From: Paenibacillus sp. FJAT-29882
GTDB taxonomy: Bacteria > Bacillota > Bacilli > Bacillales > DSM-1321
Length of the DNA stretch: 64,000 nt
Assembly (NCBI RefSeq): GCF_001510645.1
Contig: NZ_LMVB01000002.1
Coordinates: 588,068 to 652,067 of the forward strand
Reading direction: 5' to 3'
Part shown: positions 1 to 9,652 of the stretch, in pieces
Layout: every line of letters begins with the position of its first letter
Numbering within the stretch: position 1 is the first letter of the stretch
Program-made: the position numbers and the translations under genes
Notes under the pieces: generated by a model
Told to the model about the DNA's origin: nothing
The model's input: only the letters and a program-made list of their open reading frames with translations
The model's database searches: none

Positions 1-325
1 TTGCCGCAAGATTATCGCCACCACTTTCAACAAAAATAAGTTCAACATCTGGATGCTTCTCTTTTAATTCATCGATGGCAGCAAAGTTCATCGAGGCATC
101 TTCACGAATTGCTGTATGAGGGCAACCTCCTGTTTCAACCCCAATAATGCGATCAGCAGGCAATACCCCATTTTGCATTAAAAATTTGGCGTCTTCTTTG
201 GTGTAAATATCATTGGTTACAACCGCCATACTCATCTCACCTTCTAATTGCCGGGTCAGCTTTTCAACGAGCATCGTTTTTCCTGCTCCTACAGGTCCTC
301 CTACCCCAATCTTTATAGGTTCCAT
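1..325 (-). CDS. ureG: Urease accessory GTPase UreG (3' end outside window)
   Basis: SIMIBI-class GTPase that supplies the GTP hydrolysis needed to insert nickel into urease, working with UreE, UreF and UreD/UreH. The visible N-terminal 108 codons begin [10 protein letters not shown] and carry the P-loop GPVGAGKT at about residues 10-17, followed by the family motifs [29 protein letters not shown] and FVESGGDNL. The start at 325 has an AGGAAG site eight bases upstream. It follows ureF by 24 bases and is the last visible gene of the urease operon. The C-terminal half runs off the left edge; ureD/ureH is probably beyond it. Confidence 0.97.
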   Translation of the reverse strand, partial: MEPIKIGVGGPVGAGKTMLVEKLTRQLEGEMSMAVVTNDIYTKEDAKFLMQNGVLPADRIIGVETGGCPHTAIREDASMNFAAIDELKEKHPDVELIFVESGGDNLAA

Positions 326-349
326 AAAGAACACTTCCTTTCTTTCATG

Positions 350-1036
350 TTAAGACATGAAAATGCGAATATTCACACGCTCATGTTTCATTTGAGATAA
401 TTCGAGCCCAGGTGAAACGATTCCGAAATCCTCTTCATCCAAGTTTTCGATTTTTTCCGTTGCTTTTACTAATGCGTCTTGAAATTCCTGAATCGTTTTC
501 TGCCCAGCTGTCTGGCCTAAGGGAATCGCTCGGACTGCGTTTTGGACAAGGCTTGAGACAGTAGAATACAAATAATAGAGGGTGGTCGTTGATTGTGGAA
601 CTCTAAGATGATGGCCGATCATTGTAAAAACAATCGCCGGATGTCCAAAAGATCGCTTCTCTTTTATACGTTCTTTATACTGTAAAAGAACAGGCACTTC
701 ATATAAAGAGCCTACGAGATTCAGCATGCGTTCCCCCATTCTTTGGGTACCCTCTCGTGTTTCACGAGGCAAATTTTGCACATTTAGCATTCGGTCTACC
801 TTCCACACTCTTTGGAAGTCTTCATTCTCTAAGGCCTCATATACTATATGAGAAGCAAGCCCATCCGAATAGACGAGCTGTTCATTTAAATAAACATGAA
901 GCCATTTAGAGAATGTAGCTTGATCACGCACATGATCTTCTTGAATATAGCTCTCTAAACCATATGAATGACTAAAGGCACCAGTTGGAAAATTAGAATC
1001 GCAAAGCTGAAATAAAGAAAGTGCTTGATCAGTCAT
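350..1036 (-). CDS. ureF: Urease accessory protein UreF
   Basis: All-helical urease maturation factor of about 228 residues that bridges UreG and the UreD-apo-urease complex. The N-terminal [21 protein letters not shown] and the later [12 protein letters not shown] segment are characteristic of UreF. The ATG at 1036 gives [10 protein letters not shown] and overlaps the end of ureE by eight bases, so translation is probably coupled; no strong ribosome site is visible. A TTG twelve bases upstream would add four residues (MDTA), which is less likely. Length fits the family. Confidence 0.95.
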   Translation of the reverse strand: MTDQALSLFQLCDSNFPTGAFSHSYGLESYIQEDHVRDQATFSKWLHVYLNEQLVYSDGLASHIVYEALENEDFQRVWKVDRMLNVQNLPRETREGTQRMGERMLNLVGSLYEVPVLLQYKERIKEKRSFGHPAIVFTMIGHHLRVPQSTTTLYYLYSTVSSLVQNAVRAIPLGQTAGQKTIQEFQDALVKATEKIENLDEEDFGIVSPGLELSQMKHERVNIRIFMS

Positions 1037-1484
1037 GGCTGTGTCCAATATGCCGAAATGCCTGTTTCACTTTCCGTTCTTCTCGTTTGAAAGGAATCTG
1101 AATCTCTTGCAGCAATTCTTCTACAAGATAATCGTATTGAACAAGCATGTCGTTTTCTTCAAATTGGGCAGGTAGGTGGCGATTCCCTAATTGATGAGCA
1201 ATCGTCCCCATTTCTTTCAACGAACCAGGACTAATAATCAATAAGTCATCAGATAAGACATCGATGATAATCATATTATGATCATCCATATATAAAACAT
1301 CACCCGCTACAAGATCACGGGGATCCTTCAGACGAATCCCTATTTCCTTACCGTGGTCGGTTGTCACCCTTTGAATTCGTTTCATTAAATGGGCGCTTTC
1401 TAGGTATACCTTTTCTTTATGGCGTTTATCAATTTCTCCTTTTTCCATTTGTTCAATATTCGTAACAATTTTTTCAATGATCAA
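1029..1484 (-). CDS. ureE: Urease accessory nickel chaperone UreE
   Basis: Dimeric metallochaperone that delivers Ni2+ to urease. I place the start at the TTG at 1484, which gives (M)[11 protein letters not shown], because it has GAGGTG six bases upstream and leaves a ten-base gap after ureC; a longer frame from 1544 would overlap the ureC end and has no site. The 151-residue protein has the peptide-binding N-domain and the metal-binding C-domain, and ends in HIGHSHD, a short histidine tail able to bind nickel. It lies between ureC and ureF in the normal ureABCEFG order. Confidence 0.94.
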   Translation of the reverse strand: MIIEKIVTNIEQMEKGEIDKRHKEKVYLESAHLMKRIQRVTTDHGKEIGIRLKDPRDLVAGDVLYMDDHNMIIIDVLSDDLLIISPGSLKEMGTIAHQLGNRHLPAQFEENDMLVQYDYLVEELLQEIQIPFKREERKVKQAFRHIGHSHD

Positions 1485-1494
1485 TGCTTTCACC

Positions 1495-3207
1495 TCAAAA
1501 TAGGAAATATCGTTGCCCCATCGGTACGATGTCAACAGGGTCACAGGTAATATGTTTGCCGTTTACTCTTACCTCGTATGTTTGCGGATCAACGGTAATC
1601 TCAGGAGTTTCGGAATTAAGTTTCATATCTTTTTTTGATAAATTCCGAATACCACGAACTGGGAGAACCATCTTTTCAAGCCCTAGTTTCTCGTGCACTT
1701 TATCATCATAAGCTGCTTGGGAAACAAACGTAATCGAACTTTTAGCCAAGGCTTTTCCAACTTGCGCATACATTGGACGATAAATCATCGGTTGCGGTGT
1801 TGGTATGGACGCATTTGCATCTCCCATCAAACTTTGAACAGCAAAGCCATTTTTTAAGACCATTTCAGGTTTGACACCGAAAAATGCTGGTGACCAAAGG
1901 ACCAGATCGGCAATTTTTCCCACTTCAATCGAACCGACATATTCAGAAATTCCATGCGTGATGGCAGGATTGATCGTATATTTTGCAATATAACGTTTTG
2001 CACGGTTGTTATCAGAAAGTTCGTTATCTCCTTCCATCGTTCCCCGTTGTTTCTTCATTTTGTCTGCCGTTTGCCAAGTACGTAAAACAACCTCACCAAC
2101 CCGTCCCATTGCTTGGGCATCCGAGCTAACCATGCTAAATACGCCCATATCTTGAAGAATATCCTCAGCAGCAATCGTTTCACGTCGAATCCGTGAATCC
2201 GCAAAAGCAATATCCTCAGGAATCGATGGATTTAAATGGTGACACACCATTAACATATCTAAATGTTCGTCGATTGTATTAACCGTAAAAGGTAATGTTG
2301 GATTTGTAGAAGATGGAAGAACATTCATAAAGCTCGCTGCTTTAATTAAATCAGGCGCGTGTCCTCCACCCGCTCCTTCTGTATGGTACATATGAATGAC
2401 TCGATCTTTAATAGCCGCCATTGTATTTTCCATAAATCCACCTTCATTTAAGGTGTCTGCATGAACCGCTACTTGCACATCATATTTATCAGCTACTCTT
2501 AGGGAAAAATCAAGTGCTGAAAGGGTAGCTCCCCAGTCTTCATGGACTTTTAAGCCAATCACACCGGCCCGTACTTGCTCAGCCAAAGGCTCTTCGGTTG
2601 CAGCTTGTCCTTTTCCAGTGAAGCCTACGTTAATTGGCATTCCTTCAGATGCTTGCAACATTCGATGGATATTCCATTCACCAGGTGTAACTGTTGTTGC
2701 CTTTGATCCAGCAGCAGGACCCGTCCCCCCGCCGATTAATGTCGTCGTACCTGATGTTAAGGCTGTTTCAATTTGAGTCGGATTAATAAAGTGGACATGG
2801 GTGTCAATTGCACCAGCAGTGACAATCAATCCCTCCCCTGCAATGATTTCTGTCGAAGCCCCAATCACAATATCAACATTATCCATTACTAATGGGTTGC
2901 CCGCTTTTCCAATTCCAGCAATTTTTCCGTCACGGATTGCAATATCAGCTTTAACAATACCTGTGTAATCCAAAATTACAGCATTCGTAATGACTACATC
3001 TGGTACCCCATCACCACGAGTCACAAGCGGATGTTGCCCCATTCCATCCCTGATCACTTTTCCACCGCCAAACACGACTTCTTCGCCATACGTTGTATAA
3101 TCTTTCTCGATTTGAATCAGTAGATCTGTATCCGCTAAACGAATAGAATCTCCTGTAGTTGGACCGTACATTTGCGAATATTGCTTTCTTGGCATTCTAA
3201 AACTCAT
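1495..3207 (-). CDS. ureC: Urease subunit alpha UreC
   Basis: Catalytic subunit of urease (urea + H2O to ammonia and carbamate), 570 residues, the usual length. Active-site elements are all present: the HVH metal pair in [10 protein letters not shown], the carbamylated lysine in [11 protein letters not shown], histidines in [10 protein letters not shown] and [12 protein letters not shown], the flap/catalytic histidine in [12 protein letters not shown], and the metal aspartate in SSDAQAMGR. The chosen ATG ([10 protein letters not shown]) overlaps the ureB stop as TAATG, with GGAGG nine bases upstream; an ATG three codons earlier lies too close to that site. Expected to be cytoplasmic and dinuclear in nickel. 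Confidence 0.98.
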   Translation of the reverse strand: MSFRMPRKQYSQMYGPTTGDSIRLADTDLLIQIEKDYTTYGEEVVFGGGKVIRDGMGQHPLVTRGDGVPDVVITNAVILDYTGIVKADIAIRDGKIAGIGKAGNPLVMDNVDIVIGASTEIIAGEGLIVTAGAIDTHVHFINPTQIETALTSGTTTLIGGGTGPAAGSKATTVTPGEWNIHRMLQASEGMPINVGFTGKGQAATEEPLAEQVRAGVIGLKVHEDWGATLSALDFSLRVADKYDVQVAVHADTLNEGGFMENTMAAIKDRVIHMYHTEGAGGGHAPDLIKAASFMNVLPSSTNPTLPFTVNTIDEHLDMLMVCHHLNPSIPEDIAFADSRIRRETIAAEDILQDMGVFSMVSSDAQAMGRVGEVVLRTWQTADKMKKQRGTMEGDNELSDNNRAKRYIAKYTINPAITHGISEYVGSIEVGKIADLVLWSPAFFGVKPEMVLKNGFAVQSLMGDANASIPTPQPMIYRPMYAQVGKALAKSSITFVSQAAYDDKVHEKLGLEKMVLPVRGIRNLSKKDMKLNSETPEITVDPQTYEVRVNGKHITCDPVDIVPMGQRYFLF

Positions 3208-3527
3208 TACTTGCATCCTCCTTGAACAGATCCATCTACTTTATTGTTAAATCCATAAACACGTTGTTCTCCAGCAAAACAAACTAATTCTACTTCTTTT
3301 TCATCCCCTGGCTCAAAACGGACCGCTGCACCTGCTGGTACATTCAGACGTTTCCCAAACGCTTCTTCTCGATTGAATTGAAGGGCTTCATTCACTTCAA
3401 AAAAGTGGAAATGGGATCCTATTTGGACTGGACGATCCCCCATATTGATCACGGAAAGCCTTGAAGTGGTTCTGCCAACATTACAAATAATATCTTCTTC
3501 TTTTAAAAAATATTGCCCTGGTACCAT
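3207..3527 (-). CDS. ureB: Urease subunit beta UreB
   Basis: Structural beta subunit of the (alpha-beta-gamma)3 urease, about 106 residues. The start is placed at [13 protein letters not shown] because GGAGG lies seven bases upstream; an ATG six codons earlier would overlap that site. Family hallmarks are the conserved [17 protein letters not shown] segment (here [16 protein letters not shown]), [16 protein letters not shown] and a C-terminal [10 protein letters not shown]. It sits between ureA (21-base gap) and ureC (TAATG overlap), so the three structural genes are translationally coupled. Confidence 0.97.
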   Translation of the reverse strand: MVPGQYFLKEEDIICNVGRTTSRLSVINMGDRPVQIGSHFHFFEVNEALQFNREEAFGKRLNVPAGAAVRFEPGDEKEVELVCFAGEQRVYGFNNKVDGSVQGGCK

Positions 3528-3548
3528 TAAGATTCCTCCTGTCATTCC

Positions 3549-3851
3549 TTACCTGATTGGACTATGTACCGTTACCAATTTCGTTCCATCTGGAAAAGTC
3601 GCTTCTACTTGAATATCGTCAATCATCTCTGGAATACCTTCCATCACGTCTTCGCGTGACAAAATAGTTGCTCCGTACTCCATTAATTGAGCAACCGTTT
3701 TTCCATCCCTTGCACCTTCTAACACTTCATATGTGATAAGTGCTACCGATTCTGGATGATTTAGTTTCAATCCTCTCTCTCTTCGCTTCTTAGCTAAATC
3801 CCCTGCCACAACAATCATGAGTTTATCTATTTCACGTGGTAATAGATGCAT
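3549..3851 (-). CDS. ureA: Urease subunit gamma UreA
   Basis: Smallest urease subunit, 100 residues from [25 protein letters not shown] precedes two adjacent ATGs; the second, at 3851, has the better spacing and gives the standard length. Conserved segments include [30 protein letters not shown] and [20 protein letters not shown] (here [18 protein letters not shown]). It is the first gene of the minus-strand ureABCEFG operon. The roughly 220-bp AT-rich gap to the divergent urea transporter should hold both promoters; I looked there for a TnrA-type TGTNA-N7-TNACA site and did not find one. Confidence 0.97.
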   Translation of the reverse strand: MHLLPREIDKLMIVVAGDLAKKRRERGLKLNHPESVALITYEVLEGARDGKTVAQLMEYGATILSREDVMEGIPEMIDDIQVEATFPDGTKLVTVHSPIR

Positions 3852-4073
3852 CATAACCCTCCTTATTTTCATGTATTTACCATTAGGATTTTTCTTAAAA
3901 AGGAAAATACTAAGTATAGATATTTTTCAAATAAAAAACTTACATATATATCCTTTCCTTTTTATTTGTATTTAAACACCATTTCTATTTGCACTCGGGT
4001 TTTTATTTTATACAAGAGAATTCATATTTAAATGAAAAAGAAAGAAAGAAAGTCTTATTGAGAGGAGATTTTT

Positions 4074-5018
4074 ATGAAAAAAATGAATAGCATTTTATCA
4101 ACCCAAAGATCACTTTTTTCATTCTTCGTGGCCTGTTTAAAAGGCGTCTCTCAAGTCATATTGATTGAAAATGCATTGACTGGAGCCTTAATTTTACTTG
4201 CAATAACGATTTCAGATTATTTCTTAGGAATTATGGCCATTTTTTCAACTATTATTGGAACACTCATCGGAATAATAGGAGGGGCAGATAAAAAGAGTGT
4301 AAATCAAGGGTTATTTGGATATAATTCTGTGTTAACTGGAATAGCACTCACTGAATATTTAGACGGACCGTATCAGTGGATTATTGCCTTAGTAGCATCT
4401 GCTATGGCAGCACTCTTCACGGCCGCCTTGATGCATATTATGCGAAAAACAGAAATCCCCATCCTTACCTTCCCATATTTCATCGTGACATGGTTTACAT
4501 TGCTCGCTTCATACCGATTGAAAACTTTCCATTTAAGTGCAGATTTAGAGCCTCAATCATTAGCCAATTGGACACTAAACATAGCAGGGAAAGGCAATTG
4601 GTTGGAAGGAAGTTTTAAAGGTATTGGACAAATTTTCTTTCTTGATCATACTCTAGCTGGAGTCATCCTATTTATCGCCATAATTTTGGCCGGTTGGAGA
4701 TTTGGTCTTTTTTCCATTATAGGAAATGTAGCTGCCCTGCTCGTCTCCTACGGATTAGAAGGGGAACATGCACTGATTTTTATGGGGTTGTACGGATACA
4801 ATGCGATCTTAGCCATTTTAGCAGTATCAGTCGTATTTAATTCGGAAAGCACGAAATTCTCGGTTATAACAGGGATCATTGCAGCTTGTTTGACCGTGCC
4901 CATCATGGCCGGCTTAAGCACTTTGCTTTTACCCTATGGTCTTCCATCGCTGACAATGCCTTTCGTTCTCAGTACCTGGCTTATTCTAGGGGCGAAGAAA
5001 GTCTTGCCTAAAATCTGA
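4074..5018 (+). CDS. Urea transporter, UT family
   Basis: Predicted urea channel of 314 residues, almost entirely hydrophobic. The two-fold internal repeat of the UT family is visible: NQGLFGYNSVLTGIAL at about residues 80-95 and FMGLYGYNAILAILAV at about residues 235-250. These GLxGYNxxLxxxxL motifs line the urea selectivity filter in the family. It is divergent from the urease operon, so uptake and hydrolysis of urea are paired. GAGAGGAG lies seven bases before the ATG. Length matches bacterial UT proteins. The direction and kinetics of transport cannot be read from sequence. Confidence 0.92.
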   Translation: MKKMNSILSTQRSLFSFFVACLKGVSQVILIENALTGALILLAITISDYFLGIMAIFSTIIGTLIGIIGGADKKSVNQGLFGYNSVLTGIALTEYLDGPYQWIIALVASAMAALFTAALMHIMRKTEIPILTFPYFIVTWFTLLASYRLKTFHLSADLEPQSLANWTLNIAGKGNWLEGSFKGIGQIFFLDHTLAGVILFIAIILAGWRFGLFSIIGNVAALLVSYGLEGEHALIFMGLYGYNAILAILAVSVVFNSESTKFSVITGIIAACLTVPIMAGLSTLLLPYGLPSLTMPFVLSTWLILGAKKVLPKI

Positions 5019-5042
5019 CAAAATACTATTAATAAAAATCAA

Positions 5043-5081
5043 AAGAAAAGCTTCTCGTAAAACATTACGAGTGCTTTTCTT
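5043..5081 (+). terminator. Hairpin terminator after urea transporter gene
   Basis: AAGAAAAGC and CTCGTAA on the left pair with TTACGAG and GCTTTTCTT on the right, with a four-base loop. The T-rich part lies inside the 3' arm rather than in a separate U-tract, so termination strength is uncertain. Confidence 0.6.
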
Positions 5082-5214
5082 AAAACAACATTATCGAGAG
5101 CATCGGCATAATTAATGAATCAAAAAAATTAGTTATCAACAGAATCGGATGCACCGATAAGACACTTCGATATATACATTACGTTACACCCAGAGCTAAG
5201 CACAAAATTCGTCG

Positions 5215-5244
5215 AAAAAAAACAGACCCATTTTACTGGATCTG
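5215..5244 (-). terminator. Terminator at the end of the PHP-domain operon
   Basis: Read on the minus strand, CAGATCCA, a short loop and GGGTCTG are followed by eight T. The stem overlaps the stop codon of the PHP-domain gene, closing the seven-gene operon that begins at 11576. Confidence 0.75.
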
Positions 5245-6240
5245 CAATAAGATTCTTTCTCTTTGGTTAAAGGTTGCTACATGTGAGGCGCCTACTTGTT
5301 GCAACAACTTCTTGTTTTCTGCCACATATTTGCCAAGATCATCTGGGAAATGTGAATCAGAAGAAAGAGTAATAGGTACACCTTTCCCCACAATCGTTGT
5401 TAAAAAATCAACAGATGGACACATTTCTTGAACTGGATAGCGATAGTATAAACCCGCATTCACTTCTGTGGCAGTATTTGTCTCTTTTAATGCATGAGCA
5501 ATCCGTTCATACCATTTATGATTAAAGGATTCATTGTTCACTTTAAAATTAAATACTTTTAAATTATCTAAATGGGCAATAAAATCAAACATGTTCGATC
5601 GAATCATTTTTTCAACCGTTTCATAAAAGCGTGTATATAGCGCTTCTAAATTCATTTTTTCAAAACGAGATGCGGTTTGTGGATTATCAAATCCCCATCC
5701 ATCTACAAAATGAACAGAACCGATCACATAATCCCATGGTTTTCCTTCTAAAAGTGTAGCAAGTTCCCGCTCTTGCCCGACAAAATAATCTGCTTCAATC
5801 CCTAGCCTTAATGAGACGCCTTCTTTTTCCCAGCGTTTTTTTGCGGCTAAAATTGCTGACGTGAAATCATCCATCTTTTCCGTCATGACATTTCTTAACC
5901 AATACGCTTGCAATTCCCCAATTGAATCGTTTGGATCCAAATTTAACGCTTTTTCAAAATAATTTTTTGTTTCTTTAAAACGATACAAATGATCGACAAT
6001 CCCGACTTCTTTCAATCCGATTTGCTTGGCCTTTTTCAAATATAGATCTAACCACTCTTCACTATAACAACCAGCATTTAATCGCTTTTGAAGCTGGATC
6101 ATTTGGTTTTCAATTTTTTCTCTGGATCCATGCTCTAGAACTCCATTACCTAAAAAATGCTCCATTGCTTTCGCCGTCCGTTCGAGCCATTTAAACGAAT
6201 ACGGTCCCTCTTCTAGATGTACATGATAATCGACTAACAT
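5233..6240 (-). CDS. PHP-domain phosphoesterase (HisJ/HisK-like)
   Basis: Predicted metal-dependent phosphohydrolase of 335 residues in the PHP superfamily, which includes histidinol-phosphate phosphatase. Metal-binding motifs run through the protein: DYHVHLEEGPYS at the N-terminus, GIEADYF, IGSVHFVDGWGFD, FIAHLDNLKVF, TEVNAGLYYRYP and near the C-terminus LSSDSHFPDDLG. The ATG at 6240 overlaps the DeoR stop and has AGAGGGG nine bases upstream. Being the last gene of an ABC-transporter operon that also encodes an alkaline-phosphatase-like hydrolase, it more likely dephosphorylates an imported compound than acts in histidine synthesis; no his genes are nearby. Substrate unknown. Confidence 0.85.
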   Translation of the reverse strand: MLVDYHVHLEEGPYSFKWLERTAKAMEHFLGNGVLEHGSREKIENQMIQLQKRLNAGCYSEEWLDLYLKKAKQIGLKEVGIVDHLYRFKETKNYFEKALNLDPNDSIGELQAYWLRNVMTEKMDDFTSAILAAKKRWEKEGVSLRLGIEADYFVGQERELATLLEGKPWDYVIGSVHFVDGWGFDNPQTASRFEKMNLEALYTRFYETVEKMIRSNMFDFIAHLDNLKVFNFKVNNESFNHKWYERIAHALKETNTATEVNAGLYYRYPVQEMCPSVDFLTTIVGKGVPITLSSDSHFPDDLGKYVAENKKLLQQVGASHVATFNQRERILLQIQ

Positions 6241-7022
6241 TCCACTCGACCCCTCTTTGCTATAGTCCAATGTGTAAACCATTCTTTCCACTCTTCCAGA
6301 CAAGGTTGATCACTTATTACTTCATCGAATTGACTAGCTTGTGCGAATGAAAAGAAAGACGGAATGCCCATTTTCGATGAATCCGCAAGCAAGATATTCT
6401 TCTTACTGCAAGCCATCATTTTCGCAGAAACAAGTGATTCATCTAAATCATAATCATAGATCATATCCGCCACGATCCCCCCACAGGAAATGAATGCTTG
6501 ATCCACTCGGATATGATTCAGCCACTCAAGTGTCATAGCACCCGAGACAGAAGATTGTGCTGGGTTCGTCACCCCACCTAACAGAATGACCTTTCCTGTC
6601 ATCCGTTCCTCTTCAATTGCTTGATTAAAACGATCGGCTGCTTTAATCGAATTCGTTACAACCGTTAAGTTTTTCACATTTTGAATAAAATCCGCCATAT
6701 GAACGGTTGTCGTTCCAACATCAATTGCGATCGTATCACCATCTTTAATGCGTGATGTCGCCTCTATTGCAATTCGTTCTTTTTCTGCACGATTCATATC
6801 AAGTTTTTGTAAAAAGACTTGTTCTTCTTCTAGTTTTGTATATAAAACAGCTCCACCGTGCACTCTCGTTACTCGTTCCTGTTCTTCTAACTCGGTCAGA
6901 TCTCGGCGAATCGTTTCTGGCGTAACTGAAAACTTCGTCGCCAGTTTTCCAACAGATACACGTTTCTCCTCATTCACCCATTGAATAATTAAACGCTGAC
7001 GTTCTTCCTTTAATTCATTCAT
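6234..7022 (-). CDS. DeoR/GlpR-family transcriptional regulator
   Basis: Repressor of 262 residues: an N-terminal DeoR winged helix-turn-helix (ERQRLIIQWVNEEKRVSV, then FSVTPETIRRDLTELE and VHGGAV) followed by a DeoR_C sugar-phosphate sensor domain with the conserved AIDVGTTT and VVTNS segments. Family members usually respond to phosphorylated sugars or polyols, which suits an operon full of phosphohydrolases. Its ATG overlaps the stop of the ATPase gene (ATGA), so it is co-translated with the transporter and probably autoregulates the operon. A candidate operator is the inverted repeat at 11608-11637. Confidence 0.92.
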   Translation of the reverse strand: MNELKEERQRLIIQWVNEEKRVSVGKLATKFSVTPETIRRDLTELEEQERVTRVHGGAVLYTKLEEEQVFLQKLDMNRAEKERIAIEATSRIKDGDTIAIDVGTTTVHMADFIQNVKNLTVVTNSIKAADRFNQAIEEERMTGKVILLGGVTNPAQSSVSGAMTLEWLNHIRVDQAFISCGGIVADMIYDYDLDESLVSAKMMACSKKNILLADSSKMGIPSFFSFAQASQFDEVISDQPCLEEWKEWFTHWTIAKRGRVEC

Positions 7023-8023
7023 GATAAAGCAATGACATCCTTTGGTTCTACGAATAATTGATATTCCATGCCTTTTTCAAATACAGACGCTTGATGATGC
7101 AATTGTTCCATTGTAAATTGCTGATTGTCTGCATGAAAAGTTGTACGAATCACATTTCCGTTCATAATAGAATCGCCAGCAATAGCGCTTAGTTTAAAAG
7201 CAGAGGATTGAGCTTGTACATGAATGGCTTCTGGACGAATGGCATATTTATCTGCAGACACTTCTGTATTTTTCCCTATTAATTTTCCTAATTGTTCTTT
7301 TGAAAAAACATTGTATCGACCAATAAAGTTGGCAACAAATTCAGTTCTAGGTTGTGTATAAATTTCAGACGGTGTTCCTTCTTGTGCAATTTTCCCTTGA
7401 TTCATAACGAAAATACGATCAGAAACGGTCATTGCTTCTTCTTGGTCGTGTGTCACGAGAATCATGGTCATATTCAGCTCACGTTGAATCGTTCGAAGTT
7501 CAACTTGCAAATGTTTTCGAATTTGAGCATCGAGAGCACTTAATGGTTCATCGAGTAACAAGACTTTCGGGCGAACAACGAGGGATCGAGCAAGCGCAAC
7601 CCGCTGTTGCTGCCCACCAGAAAGCTCATGCGGATATGCCGCTTTCTTCTCTTGTAAACCAACGAGATTGATCATTTTCTCTACTTGTTCTGCCACTTCA
7701 TTTGCTGGTTGTTTGCGCATTTTTAAACCGAATGATACATTTTCATACACGGTCATATTCGGAAATAAGGCGTAGGATTGAAACACCATACCTACTTGTC
7801 GATTTTTCGGTGGGACTTTCTTCATGTCTTTCCCATCAATCGTCACATTGCCACCCGTTGCATCTGTCAGTCCGGATAAAATACGGAGGATCGTACTTTT
7901 TCCGCAGCCACTTGGTCCAAGTAATGTGACAAACTCGCCGTCTTCAATGTTCATATCAATCCCAGTAAGAACATCTGCATCTTGATATTGTTTATGAACG
8001 TCTTTTAATACAACATTACTCAT
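7019..8023 (-). CDS. ABC transporter ATP-binding protein (PotA/FbpC type)
   Basis: Importer ATPase of 334 residues. Walker A is GPSGCGKST at about residues 36-44, the Q-loop is VFQSYALFPNMTV, the ABC signature LSGGQQQR, Walker B VLLLDEP, and the H-loop VTHDQEEA. A C-terminal TOBE-like domain after about residue 240 is typical of the spermidine, iron and 2-aminoethylphosphonate uptake group. Its start overlaps the upstream permease stop and its stop overlaps the deoR start, both as ATGA, so the three are coupled. It serves the permeases at 8020-9638 and the lipoprotein at 10467-11576. Confidence 0.95.
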   Translation of the reverse strand: MSNVVLKDVHKQYQDADVLTGIDMNIEDGEFVTLLGPSGCGKSTILRILSGLTDATGGNVTIDGKDMKKVPPKNRQVGMVFQSYALFPNMTVYENVSFGLKMRKQPANEVAEQVEKMINLVGLQEKKAAYPHELSGGQQQRVALARSLVVRPKVLLLDEPLSALDAQIRKHLQVELRTIQRELNMTMILVTHDQEEAMTVSDRIFVMNQGKIAQEGTPSEIYTQPRTEFVANFIGRYNVFSKEQLGKLIGKNTEVSADKYAIRPEAIHVQAQSSAFKLSAIAGDSIMNGNVIRTTFHADNQQFTMEQLHHQASVFEKGMEYQLFVEPKDVIALS

Positions 8024-8799
8024 GTGCGTTTCATTCCCTTCGCCTTTTTCGTTAATGTCGCCATCACTAGCGTCAGAATACCCATCAACACGATATATAC
8101 GAACACAATCGCACTCGCAATATGACCACTTGTACTTAATTTCGTCATTAAATAAATTTGAACCGTTTCAAATTGAGAGCCAACCACAAGGTTAATCAAA
8201 ACAAATTCACCAAATAAAACGGAGAAGGATAACAGGCTTGAGACAAATAATCCTGGATAAACGGATGGAAGCAACACTTTACGGAAAGCATCCATTTTTG
8301 AGGCGCCTAATAACTCCGCTGCATCCATCAATTGCCGACCTTGCACATTACGCAAGCTATTTCGTGTTCCTTGGTACATAAACGGAAGCACACTAATGAC
8401 ATATACTCCCATCACAGCGAGGATCATTGGTAGGCTCGTCCCTGAATAAAACCGAATGATACCCACTGATAAAATAATACCTGGAAAGGCATATACCATC
8501 ACAATACTTGCCTGAAACCACTTTTCCAATGATGGGAAATATAATACAATCACGAAAATGGCTGGTACAATAAACATAATCGAGATGAAAACAGCACCAC
8601 CTGAAAGAAGAACAGACCTGCCGAATGCTTCGATAAAGCGAGCATCTTGAAATAGTGTCCGAATCCATTCGAACGTTAATCCTTCTGGTAAAATGGTTTT
8701 ATTCCATTCCGTTGAAAATGCATACAACGCAGTCGCAAGAATCGGTAACGCTAAATAGATACCGATTAGGATAAGTATGACGATTGTAAATTTCTTCAT
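8020..8799 (-). CDS. ABC transporter permease (second subunit)
   Basis: Inner-membrane permease of 259 residues with about six membrane segments and the cytoplasmic EAA loop DAAELLGASKMDAFRKVLLPSVYPGLF at about residues 160-186. Type I importer fold of the PotC/FbpB/PhnV kind. It overlaps both neighbours by four bases (ATGA), showing tight translational coupling with the first permease and with the ATPase. Confidence 0.94.
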   Translation of the reverse strand: MKKFTIVILILIGIYLALPILATALYAFSTEWNKTILPEGLTFEWIRTLFQDARFIEAFGRSVLLSGGAVFISIMFIVPAIFVIVLYFPSLEKWFQASIVMVYAFPGIILSVGIIRFYSGTSLPMILAVMGVYVISVLPFMYQGTRNSLRNVQGRQLMDAAELLGASKMDAFRKVLLPSVYPGLFVSSLLSFSVLFGEFVLINLVVGSQFETVQIYLMTKLSTSGHIASAIVFVYIVLMGILTLVMATLTKKAKGMKRT

Positions 8800-9638
8800 C
8801 GTTTCGACAAATCCTTTCTCGTTTTCTTAATAAGCCATTCACTCAGTAACATCCCAATAATCATAATTACACCAAGTAAGACGGCGATGGCACTCGCTAA
8901 TTCTGGTTGTGCAAAGATGTCCCCTGAAATAAGTGAGCCAATACGAATGGCCGCTAAGTTATAATTACTTCCAGTTAAGGCATATGCCGAAGCATACGCA
9001 CCCATGGCGTTTGCGAATAAAATCGTGAATGTACCTGCAATACCGGGAAGTAAAATGGGTAGACCGATTTTTCCCCAAAACATTAACCGTGAAGCACCTA
9101 ATAACGCAGCGGCATCTTTCCATTGTTGCTGAATTCCATAATAAATTGGATAGAGAAGCATGATCGAAAGCGGGAGTTGAAAGTAAATATAGATGAGCAA
9201 TAGCCCTGACCAGCTATAAAGGGAGAAAGATAAATCCCAACCAAACGAATCAAGCGCCAATGTAAATAGACCACTATTTCCCAACAAGACGATAAACGCA
9301 AATGCAAGCGGTACACCAGAGAAATTAGATGTTAAATTCGATAAAATTAATAACCTTTCCCGTACTGGTTCGGAAAAATTCGTCATCGCGTATACGCCTA
9401 ACAACGAAACGACTAACGCGATGAACGCTGACACGACAGACAAAGCGAAACTGTTTTTAAACCCTTGTAAAATATAAGAACTAGATAACGCTTCTTGATA
9501 ATGTTCGAACGTAAATCCATCACTATTTGAAAAACTACTAATTAACATATGAATAAGCGGTACGAGAAAAAAGAACGTCATCAACAAAGCGAATGGTACT
9601 AATATGAGCAATACGCCTTTTTTTCCAGACATGTTCAT
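8796..9638 (-). CDS. ABC transporter permease (first subunit)
   Basis: Permease of about 280 residues starting MNMSGKKGVLLILVPFALLM. I use the ATG at 9638, which has GGGAG five bases upstream and clears the preceding gene; a longer frame from 9722 would overlap the phosphatase gene by 70 bases with no site. Six membrane segments and an EAA loop KDAAALLGASRLMFWGKIGLPILLPGI are visible. Pairs with the permease at 8020-8799 to form the transmembrane pore. Confidence 0.93.
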   Translation of the reverse strand: MNMSGKKGVLLILVPFALLMTFFFLVPLIHMLISSFSNSDGFTFEHYQEALSSSYILQGFKNSFALSVVSAFIALVVSLLGVYAMTNFSEPVRERLLILSNLTSNFSGVPLAFAFIVLLGNSGLFTLALDSFGWDLSFSLYSWSGLLLIYIYFQLPLSIMLLYPIYYGIQQQWKDAAALLGASRLMFWGKIGLPILLPGIAGTFTILFANAMGAYASAYALTGSNYNLAAIRIGSLISGDIFAQPELASAIAVLLGVIMIIGMLLSEWLIKKTRKDLSKR

Positions 9639-9652
9639 GATGTCTCCCTTCC

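Noticed and set aside
1484..1711. Plus-strand frame opposite ureC
   Set aside because: Lies antisense to a strongly conserved gene; typical shadow frame.
3846..4031. 61-codon frame between urease and urea transporter
   Set aside because: AT-rich, low complexity, no site; the region is needed for divergent promoters.
3852..4073. TnrA or CodY control site between urease and urea transporter
   Set aside because: No TGTNA-N7-TNACA match was found by eye; nitrogen control remains possible but unsupported here.
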